From Halocaridina rubra (lineage: Eukaryota; Arthropoda; Malacostraca; Decapoda; Atyidae): 64,000 nt of DNA. The stretch covers positions 74,501 through 138,500 of the forward strand of contig JAXCGZ010003870.1 in NCBI GenBank assembly GCA_037179515.1, given 5' to 3'. Position numbers and translations under genes: made by a program. Below are positions 1 to 36,243 of this stretch, piece by piece (the stretch's first letter is position 1; each line of letters opens with the position of its first letter). Below the pieces are notes generated by a model. The model saw nothing but the letters and a program-made list of their open reading frames with translations. It was not told where the DNA came from and did not search any database.

Positions 1-9
1 AAACCGAAG
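1..9 (+). other. Possible 3' edge of SDHA exon 1
   Basis: The window opens with AAACCGAAG followed by GTGAGTTT, a near-perfect splice donor. The first recognisable exon (2611) starts at a codon boundary, so an upstream exon must end in phase 0. These nine bases could be its end, reading Lys-Pro-Lys, fitting a basic presequence. Only the donor match and position support this. Confidence 0.3.
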
Positions 10-2610
10 GTGAGTTTCGTTATCCAACTGATGGGACGGGTTGAAGGTGCTTACGTAAAACCACAAGACGCAATCACGACAAGCAAGTTTACCATAAAAG
101 AGCTTTCAGTGATGTCTTGGATTTGTGGAAACTTACTTAATATTTATAGTGAAAGTTAGAATTCCAGTCTTCATTTTTTTTCTTAATGGACTAGGTATCT
201 TTGGGACCTCTGGGGCAGGTATGCATTCCTTACGCCCAAAGGTAAGCACATTTGTGGCAGTGTAGCCATTGTGTGACTGCTAGTTCTGGAGTCGACCTTG
301 TCAAGGTGCTTATGGATTCTTCAAGTGAAAATTTAATCAGAAGTTTTTTGAGTTGCATTCAACAGCTGGTTTACTTGATGGCTTACTAAATGGTTACTGT
401 CTTTCCCAACAGCAGTAATGGTTGCCTTTGCAATTTATCCTTTATGTTATTTTGCTGTGGTAATTACCGGTTGGTGTCTTAGCTAATACAGTATGGGATT
501 AGGCTTTCACTTTGGGGGGGGTCCTGCTGTTCAACTTTCCACGATTGGAAGAGCCGTTAGTTCCCACTTATGATAGCTCTTGTAAACACAGCATACCCAG
601 TTAGTACACCATTATTGGACATTATTTAAGATGATAAAACAACCTTACTAGTTACTAGATATGTGGAGGCGAGATACATCTTCCTGTAGAACATTAATAA
701 AGATGAAAAGACATCTGGCAGCCCTGTGGCAATAGCACTTGGAATCCATTCAGGATTTACCAAGTTTCACGCCCACAAGTGTGTGTGTTCAGTATATGCT
801 TAGCAATAAGAAGTGAAGAGTATTGGTTGCCCGAGTGATTGCCACTGTCCACTCAGTAATGTCAACAAACTCCCTCTGTTATAGTTTTTTTTATGAGTGT
901 GATGCTAGAACTGGCGAAGGAAATTGCCCTCATTGTGCATAGGCACGAAGGAAATATAAAGCAAATAGAAAGAGTTTGAGAGTGTTGTGACCTGTCAGAT
1001 GTGAGGATATCATAAGAGATGTGTAACAAATATGAAAGAATATTCGGTGTGTGTAAGTATAGAAAATTAACCGTAACTGAAGGAAGTCGTATTATCGGGC
1101 TGCCCTGGCCAGTCCTATTCAATTTCAAAAGACCTTCAGCTGTAGTGTCGCAACGGGTGGCTGATGCCATGGGCCAACCTAGTACATGTATGCAGTTTTA
1201 CAACTTTCAAAATGCGATATTTTGCAATTATTAATAAACATGGATAATCAACCTTAATGTTTGTTGAATATTTGGATTCCTTGTCCCACTCCAGTAAAAT
1301 AGAGAATTAGAGGAATACTCCTGGTAGTTTTTATTTGTAGAAATAACATACCTTTTTTGTGAAAGAGTTTTTATGTGCCAAATGCCCTATAATTGAAGAT
1401 AGTAATAGCGAGGTAACATTAATTGTTACCTCTCTCCAAGTTAATGGTCCAACAGTTCTGTTTAAATGGTTATTGCTTTTATAATAATATATATAATCCG
1501 TGGCCAGTAGTAAATTCTCAGGTAAGATTAGTTATGGTTAGGTTAGACCTCTTTCCTGTGACTTTTTTTTGCTTGGATTCATTTAATCACTATAGTTCGT
1601 GGTGATGATATTTGTGAATACAATAATTTTTAGCCAATTGAATAAACTACAAACACTCCCCAACTTACAAACGAGTTAGGATCCTGAAGTCTTCGTAAGT
1701 TGTGCTTAGATTAAAAAAAGGGTGCTACTTTGACTTGATATCTACGTGTCATGAATCTACATTGGTATGCGATCTACACTATACTGTGATCTATAACATA
1801 ACCTCTATTTAGCATATTTAGCTGATGTACGGGCTGTTTATCACTAGAATATCTACGGTGTAGATATTTTTTCCTTTCAGATAACAAGTCAAAATAGCAC
1901 CAAAAAAAGTAACCTACAGTACATACATATGCAGTACTGTACAGTACTTAAACATACTTGACTACGACATAAAACATAAAGTATGATATATTAATGAATT
2001 TTAATAAAATAATAATAATAATGTAATAATGCAGTATAGTACAGTAATACATACATTACTACATGGGTAGATAATGAGTAGGTTTTTGTACATATCTGTG
2101 TATTTTCATAACTCAATTGTCCTTAAGTAGTGGAGCTTCTGTATATGATTTTTGCTCTCTGAGTTCACTTAAGTTATCAACAGTTATATTTAAACAGTTT
2201 TTAGTTTTTATAAATACTATAATATACATAATGATTATAGTACGTTGTGATGACATTTGTAGTTACTTTTAATATTGATCTATGTATCTTCTGAGAAAAT
2301 GTGTCAAACTTTAAGTTCTGATATTGTTTATTTTACTTTGTTTTCTAAATGATGTTTATGTTTCATAATTTTCACATGTAGATTTCTTTTGGTTTTAAAT
2401 TAAGATGTTATCTAAATTTTTATGGTAATTATTGTAGGTTTTGAATTTCTTTTAAGCATATGCTGCAATATATTCCTTTATAAATTTTGTCCTTTAAGCA
2501 TTTTAACTTTTATTTCTCTTTTTAAGAATATATTATCATGTTTTTTTTATTTTACCAATATGTTATGCCTAGGAGGTATCTATGTATAGGCTTTATCCAT
2601 CTTTTCTCAG
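10..2610 (+). other. Upstream region or first intron of SDHA
   Basis: No convincing coding exon is seen; the short open frames here have no recognisable motifs. The sequence becomes strongly AT-rich after about 1.6 kb. A short inverted pair, CAACTTAC and GTAAGTTG, near 1660-1710 may mark a MITE end, but I cannot define the element. Confidence 0.4.
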
Positions 2611-29190
<26,580 letters not shown>

Positions 29191-29580
29191 TTCACCATAG
29201 TAAGGAAACGGTGAATATGCAAAAGACACTTGTACACCACGACAAATATGAAGTTTGGTCCAAGAAAGTCCCTCACTAAACACTAATATCTGTTGATGCC
29301 AAAATAACGTCGAAGTGATGTTTTTATGTAAATCCAATGACCTGAAGAATTCCTATTAATTAGAGTAATATACTCAAATTTAGTAATGTATATTCGTGTA
29401 ACTAACTCCTCATTGGTACTCCATATATAATACAAATTGCTACTATTCTTATGTTTCACAACTTGAGGGTCTATTTCTTAAGTTATCAATGCAAGGTTTA
29501 TTAATTTAAAAAAGAATATACTATGTTTTTATGCAGTGTAGATAGTGTAAATAAAATGTGTAAATGTGAGGTTATGTTCT
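29191..29580 (+). other. Probable SDHA 3' UTR with polyadenylation signal
   Basis: AT-rich non-coding sequence follows the stop. A canonical AATAAA lies at 29550-29555, about 360 bases after the stop, the first good signal in a suitable place. The exact cleavage site cannot be read. Confidence 0.55.
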
Positions 29581-30100
29581 GTCTATACCAGTTTATGTAA
29601 ATTAAAATTATATTGTTAGAAGTTTTAAGTATGGTAAGGAGAAAAAATGTGTACCTTTGTTTCATTATGTTATTTATTAAATAATAATATTAAAGGGTCC
29701 CTATTTTAAGATTCCTTGCTGTATAAGATGATATTTGTATGTAGCTGTATTGGATACTTATTCTAAACTTTTCTCTTAGGAAGTGCAATATAGCCAAAAT
29801 TACAAACAGGACGTCTAAATGAGGCATAATAATGCCAGTGGATTTCATTGTGAATGGACCATTATCAACTGTATGTTCTATAATAGTTGGTGGGGATAAC
29901 ATGGATTATTAAATCCCTCTCATTTTTGCTCCATGCTGTATACCGATAAGTAGCTTGAATGTAGTAGTCTCAGAATTTTTCTATGGAACATTGCAACCAG
30001 TAAAAGGCCTTTTAGCTGTCCCATTATTTTATTCCTTGGTAGATTGCCACTCCTAAAGGCCTTTCAACTGTCCCTTACTTTAACTTCAGTTTTTCTGTCT
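29581..30100. other. Intergenic sequence
   Basis: AT-rich sequence after SDHA with no recognised gene or element. Confidence 0.5.
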
Positions 30101-30119
30101 TGTTTTATCTCTGCATCTA

Positions 30120-31000
30120 CATACGCACAATAGCCTCATTCCATCCCTCTTGTATGAAGGATGGCAGAGTCTAAGCACATTCATCAAATGCTAGTATACA
30201 AGTACATCATTCACTCCTCGTAGCTCTTTGCTACGATTCCCCCATCACTCAACTTGGGTCGCGTACAGGTTATGTGGGCAAGAGTTTTGTCATGAGCCCT
30301 GACAACAGCTGGTTTAACCGCATCACTTCCTCTCGAAGCAACTCCCTTTGCACCACCCATCCCAAATTACAGTGGTAGCAGGTGTGATCTTGAGATGAAG
30401 AAGCAGTGGAGGTAAACCAGCTCTGGCTGATGGGCTTCAGATCCTTATTCACTTACCCTGTGGATAAACCCAAGCTGGCTTGTAGGTGGGCTTTTGTGGC
30501 ACTCCTTTATTGCCAAAGAACTAAGAGGAATGATTTAGGTATGGAAGCCCAAGGTGAATGTGTGTGCAGTCATTGTATGTGTATACAGGAAGTGTAGAAC
30601 TACCTTTGAAGTGAGATGAAACATTAGAAAAACTGAGGTAAACGTAGGGAGTGTGGAAGTCCATTAGAGGTGGTGATCTATCAAGGAGAAATAAAATATA
30701 GGGAGAGACGAAGGACCTTTTAGAAGTGGCAATCTACCCAGGAGAAACTTACTAAAATAATACTCATATACATGCATACAAAATTAAGAGGTGGCAATCT
30801 CCCTATTAAAAGGGTGGCCTTGTCAAAGTACAAACCTACTCACCAGAAGATCCACTCACCTCACTCCTTCATTCCATTACCTTGAAGATGAAGGGCTGCT
30901 CCCATTCCCCTGCGTCTTACTTCATGGTCACGGTATAAGCGGAGCTTGTTTGCAGTGGGACCTGACAACCACAGCTGGTTTACCTCCACCACTATCTTAA
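30120..31000. repeat. Cluster of a dispersed repeat in both orientations
   Basis: Three related blocks: about 30120-30400 and 30790-31000 in one direction, sharing CCTGACAAC...AGCTGGTTTA, and about 30406-30600 in the other (GGAGGTAAACCAGCTCTGGC). A relative lies in an SDHA intron at 20.3 kb. No coding content recognised. Confidence 0.5.
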
Positions 31001-31540
31001 TGCCCCCCGTCCATGGCAGTCTATGGCAGACGAAGGCAAATCCTCTTGATCTATTGGAAAATCATGTGCATCTAATTCTCATTCCAACCCATTTATTCAT
31101 CTCATGGCTTTACTCCACTGTCTCTTTTCTAGTAGTGTCCCTTTTCTCCTTACCATGTGGTGAGACCACCTCATTATACTCTGGCCCACTTCATCAGATA
31201 TTAAAATTTTCAACACCTGTTCTGTGCCTCACTTCCACATATATCACCATCCATTCTTGACACACCTTTAATACTTTCACTATCTCATGTCAATTGCATT
31301 GAAACTGTCCTTGCATTCTCCCATTTCAAATTTCTGCTGTAAACAAAGCTGTAGGCAAAATCACTGTACAACCTTCTACTTGCTTTTATTATTATTACAT
31401 ACCTATTTCTCATTACACTTATTATTCCACCTTGATATAAACTCAGTAGCTTCACTCTCAACTCACCCTCCCATCCACTCTTTCATTCACTGCTGTGTGT
31501 TCCAGTACTAAATATTCTCCTCTGCCTTAAACATTTAAAG
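31001..31540. other. Non-coding, pyrimidine-rich stretch
   Basis: Open frames here are low-complexity Ser, Leu and His-rich and match no family. Possibly eroded transposon sequence. Confidence 0.35.
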
Positions 31541-31544
31541 AGTG

Positions 31545-32944
31545 TGACACCGGGACAGGCAGAAACTGCCCTCATCAACAAAGACCCGGGCACGAGAAAA
31601 TACCAAGACGAAGGAAAAGAAAAAGGTTAAGGACAAGGCAGAGATGAGGTAATGTCACACAAAGGAAAACGACAGACAGAAAAGAGGACTAGGCTCTGAG
31701 ATGACGATAAATCTGCTTTTTGAAGGATGAAAGGTCATAAGAATTAGGAAAGACAGGAGGAAGAGAGTTCCAGAGTCTGGAGGTAGATGGGAAGAAGCAG
31801 TCGCTGCACCGACCAATCCACGAGCTACAAATCTCCACACAGTACCTGTGAGATGAGGCCGCTTGGCGAGTGTTACGCGGCCTCGGCAGTGGAGGAGGGA
31901 TGCAACTCGCCAACTCATCAGAGCAGCGATAGAAAAGCGAAAGGGAAGATTCCTTACGGCGAAGAGAGAGAGAATCCAGGTTAGAAGTAAGAGAAGGATC
32001 ATTAATGAGTCTGACTGCCTTAGATTCAACTCTATCAAGAAGATAAGTAAAGGAAGAAGCACCCCAGATGTGTGAGCAGTATTCTAAGCAGGGGCGGATA
32101 AGACCTTTGTAAATTTTGAGTAACTGCAATGAGGAAAAGTAATAACGAAAACGAAACAAAACCCCCAATTTTTTGGATGAAGATTTAGAAATTTGGATTA
32201 TGTGATTCCTCCAAGACAAGTTAGAGGCTATATGGATTCCTAATATATTGATAGAGTTAAGAGGGTAAATTTCATTAGTTTCGAAGACAATAGGGTTATC
32301 AGGAGGAGAAGAAGATAAAGAGATAGCCAGAAACTGTGTCTTGGAGGCATTGAATTTAGCTAAATTTTGAGTGCCCCATTCAGATACTCTGCAAATCGGA
32401 GTTAAGAGTAGAAGAAAGAGTGATACGAGATTGATTACGAGTAACAGATGAAGGTTGCGAAGAAAAGGCAGAGGAAAAGTGAAGGGTAGAATCATCAGCA
32501 AAAGGCATGAAGAAGAGAGGAAGATGGGATTGTAGAAGATCATTGATGAACAGAAGGAAGAGAGTAGGTGAAAGAACAGAGCCCTGTGGAACACCACTGG
32601 AAACAGAGAAAGGGCTAGATGTCGCGCCATCAACAACTACAGATATAGAACGGTCAGTAAGAAAACTGGAAATCAGAGAACAGAAAGAAGGGGTAAAGCC
32701 TTAGGCAGGGAGTTTGGCCAACAGAGCCTTGTGCCAGACTGTCAAAAGCCTTAGAGATATCAAGGGCGACGACAAAGGATTCCCCATAGTTCCTCAAAGA
32801 AGATGACCATACATAAGTAAGATAGGACAGGAGATCACCAGTGGATCTTGCCTTGCGAAAGCCATACTGGTGATCGGAGATAAGTGAGTTAGATTCAACG
32901 CGTTTCAAGAAGTGAGCATTGAGCAAAGTTTCGAAAACTAGCAA
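31545..32944 (-). pseudogene. 5'-truncated LINE (reverse-transcriptase half and 3' UTR)
   Basis: Read on the - strand from 32944: ISDHQYGFRKARSTGDLL, VALDISKAFD, then in shifted frames SSGVPQGSVLSPTLF and FADDSTLHF, all in RT order. The C-terminal part is open from 32400 to 31689 with QNLAKFNASKTQFLAIS, LGIHIASNLSWRNHI, KIYKGLIRPCLEYCSHIWG and SFKKQIYRHLRA. At least three frameshifts or stops interrupt it. The endonuclease half is absent. Same family as the + strand copy at 56.3-58.8 kb. A CR1/Jockey-group LINE; the clade is not resolved. Confidence 0.82.
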
Positions 32945-32949
32945 TATAG

Positions 32950-33760
32950 GAGGTTAGAGTTACCATTTATAATCACATTCAAGCTGCCATCATCAAAAAT
33001 CCTTACACCTCTCACACACCACTATAAACTCAGTCTCCAACTTCTTCAATTACTCTTCAAAAGCAGTCACTAGAGCAGTCTATTCCACAAATAACTGATC
33101 CATTATCCCATACCTCATTCTCATCAACTAATTCTAAACTTTTGCGTGGCACTCTTGCATTTGCCTCCCTTGCTACTTCATCGTTATGCACATTGAAATA
33201 CCGTGGAGAAGGGTTTAGAAACAATCATGATTTAAAAAAAAAAATCAGTAACTTCTTTACTCCACCGACCACAATACTCCATCACAAAGGTGAGCAGAAT
33301 AACAACTAATAATTGTGACTGTTCTTATGTTATGTACAGTTGTCTCTCATCACACAGATTTAATTGGGGCGGATTTAAGTATACATAGTTGGAAAGTAAA
33401 TAAAAAAAATCTCAAAAATACATTATAGCAGCTACTGTACCGTTTTTACATAATTTAAATTTTATTTGGCTAAAGTTTAAGTTGGGAACAATAATATAGG
33501 CATAATTCAGAGTACACAGGAGGTTGTGAAAAGACTTTATATTAGTTAAACTGTTAAAGGCCTATAAGAGTTGGACTAAGTGCAATATCAAACCTATATG
33601 GGAAGTGGTGGAACCAATAGACACACTAAAGGGGATAACTATTTATGAACGAAAAAGAGCATTAGGGATATTTCCCAGGAAACTATACAACAAACTCCCG
33701 TTACAAACTTGGACAGTACAACATGTAAACATGTACTTATTCTAAAAATTTTCTTCCTTT
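32950..33760. other. Unassigned sequence
   Basis: No gene recognised. A frame near 33560-33725 (SWTKCNIKPIWEVVEPI, LYNKLPLQTW) reads as though once coding, but I cannot identify it. Confidence 0.3.
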
Positions 33761-33769
33761 AAGAAAAAA

Positions 33770-34140
33770 TCGATACTGAAAGTATGCTCTGATGAAATGC
33801 TTATGAACAGTCTCCAGCTTTGATACTATCTTGGAAGAAAAATTGCAACTGTTATCACATACTAGATTCTCAATTTTTTCATCCTTTACAACACAAAAGT
33901 AACTAGTTTTGAAAACCTGCTCAGCAGATATGCCTATGAACAGTTTCCAGGTATGATACCTTTTCATGACCTCTGAATGCCCAGAACAGAACTAAACATG
34001 TAACTCACAGTTCTCAGCCTTTGAAAAACAACGATTTTGTTAACATACTTAGTTGAAACACCTATGTACAGTCACCAGCTTTAATAGCTTTTCCTGACCT
34101 ACTTGATTCCTTATCTTAGAATGTAAAAACCATATGATAA
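33770..34140. repeat. Divergent tandem repeat, about 130-bp period
   Basis: A TATGAACAGTCTCCAGCTTT-like motif occurs at 33802, 33935 and 34063 (133 and 128 bases apart), with related flanks. Three decayed units. Confidence 0.5.
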
Positions 34141-34699
34141 AAAAATTCTCTCTGCACCTTCTGACGATGGAACTGCCGTAAATAACTGCTTAGGGGCATG
34201 CATTACATTTTCTTCTAAATAATTTTTAAAATACTTGCACCGTGCAAAGAGGGAAAAGGAATCTACAACATTCTTCGCCAAATTGAAGCTTTAAATGATG
34301 CACTTCTTTCATAGAATGACCTGAGAAGTGGAAGATAATATGGATGGTACCCACACACATTCTGTTCTGTAGTGCATCTTTGCTCGGGAGTTAGATCTAC
34401 CTTGATATCTTTGATCTATTACATTTACTAAAAAGTGAGATGTCATAGTTATGTTGATATTTAGCTCATGATATCTTGGTTTTATGTTAGTACCTATATT
34501 ACTTCTAAAAATTGATGTAAATGAAATATTCCGTCAAAGTAAATTCGATATTTTAAACTATTTGGGCAATAATCATATCTCTATATATAAGAGCAATACT
34601 CCTTTTTACTAGGGGTGGTTTAGCCAAAGCAAAAATATCATGACTGGGAAAAAAATACAAAGGAGGGTATTTCCAGTCACCTCCCTCTACCCCATTTAA

Positions 34700-35393
34700 A
34701 GTTCGTTCAAACCAAGAATATCAGTGCAACCTTTGTGTTGGGTATGGGTCCTCCATGACCCGTTCCACCCATCCGTGGGTGGAGAATCTAAAAAAAAAAA
34801 AATTGTGTTGGGTTGGCAGCCTTGCTCCTCACTAGCAGTTCTTCACTGGGAGCGGGAGGGTGTGAGGGAAAGAAGGAGACAGACACACACCTTACGTCCC
34901 TCCTTACCAAACAAAATTGCAAAATGTAAATGTGATGCCAGATAGTCATAGAAATCTTTCCTTTTATCCTCTATATAACTTGTTTATGCAAAATCTGAAG
35001 GCACCCTCTTATTCAGGAGTATTTTATGTCGGGAAATACATGTTTACTTAATTCATAGTGGCTGCATAAAATGATAAAAATAACAGTAGTGTATAAACCG
35101 TAAAATCCTATTCCATAGCTTATATTCGTCATAATTACTTTGTTTAATACCCAATTGAGGTTGAAAACTGCATTATAATTATACCAATCACCGCTTAATC
35201 CTCAGCTTTAATGTAACTTTGCTTAACTTGTGTAAAAAAAAATTGTTGAGCTAAGTGAAGAAAAGTAAGAATTTATTAAGGGAGCTAAAGAGAAAGAAGC
35301 CCTATGCTACGTACGTACAGGCAAGTGGGGAGCAGGAGCAGGGCTGCCAACCCAACACGGTGGTTGCACTGATATTCTTGGTTTGAACGAACT
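34700..35393. mobile_element. MITE-like element with long terminal inverted repeats
   Basis: About 694 bp. The left end AGTTCGTTCAAACCAAGAAT, continuing ATCAGTGCAACC, is matched exactly by the reverse complement of the right end. The match resumes with GTGTTGGGTTGGCAGCC once a 60-bp insertion in the left arm is removed, giving arms of about 55 bp. Flanks CCATTTAA and ATATTTGA share five of eight bases, perhaps a decayed 8-bp hAT-type duplication. No transposase is encoded. Confidence 0.78.
34743..34802 (+). mobile_element. 60-bp poly(A) retroposon inside the TIR
   Basis: A 47-base body (TATGGGTCCTCCATGACCCG onward) plus an A tail is flanked by 10-bp direct repeats TTGTGTTGGG at 34733-34742 and 34803-34812. 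The body can fold into two short hairpins. The uninterrupted opposite TIR serves as the empty site. Probably a 5'-truncated LINE or SINE end; its source is unknown. Confidence 0.75.
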
Positions 35394-35507
35394 ATATTTG
35401 ACTTTTACGGCATATAGGGGAACATGGATGACGTATTCTTATCAGTGTCTGATTTAGATACAAGTTAAAGAAGATACAGCTTTAGGCCTCACAATCTTCA
35501 TGGAGCC

Positions 35508-35699
35508 TCAAGAAGATTTCATATTGGGTATTATGCTCATTTTTACCACCGGTATTCCTATCATATCAGCTGAGGTAATGTAGTACTGATGCCACTGTTC
35601 GATGTCCATCCATCCGGCAGGTGTGTCACGTATAGGGCAAACATCGCTGCACGAATTGTCACCATATTTCATGTCAGGATGTGGAATTACCGGATACAA
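35508..35699 (-). other. Unidentified 63-codon open frame
   Basis: Reads MYPVIPHPDMKYGDNSCSD, VCPIRDTPAGWMDIEQW, then HQYYITSADMIGIPVVKM. Composition is protein-like (Trp, Tyr, Cys and Asp well used, no low complexity), unlike the surrounding AT-rich sequence. I cannot name a family. It may be a fragment of a decayed transposase or a retroposed exon. Confidence 0.3.
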
Positions 35700-36243
35700 A
35701 AGTCATCATTCTCGGATTTTCAAAATTGTTTTTATTTTTTTACGATTTTAATTTTTTTTTCACTAACAATGGACTCTATGAAACTGCTAAGAAGATTCTC
35801 TCTAAAGAAATCATGGATCATCGTAGAGGAATCCTACAACAGTTAAAAGTATTTCCGAGATTTTGAGATTTGTATTTTTTTAACTTTTGCCCCTACATTT
35901 AACATTTGAGTCAACTGTATTCCTAGTAAGAACTTTTTAAATGCCCGCCAACCTTTATTTAGTTGTTAGGTCAATAATCATTATATTCTATATTGCTTAA
36001 CCCAATAAGTGGCTACTTAAACCCTTTCCTTTCCTTTGGATGGGATAGGATAGGTGGGGGAAGGGGAGAGGGGGGTAAAGGATGGGAAGGATTGGAGGGG
36101 TAAGCACGAAATTTAAGGAAGTAAGAGATAATAGAGAGGGGCAAACCCTCGTGCTAAGTTTTTGTTAGATATAATTTTACTGGCCCAATATGACTTTATT
36201 TAGTTATAAATTAATAATGATGAGGAGGTTTTGGAGATTTTAT

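Noticed and set aside
35681..35866. Frame reading NNGLYETAKKILSKEIMDHR
   Set aside because: Short, beside a long T-run, with no family match; too little to call a gene.
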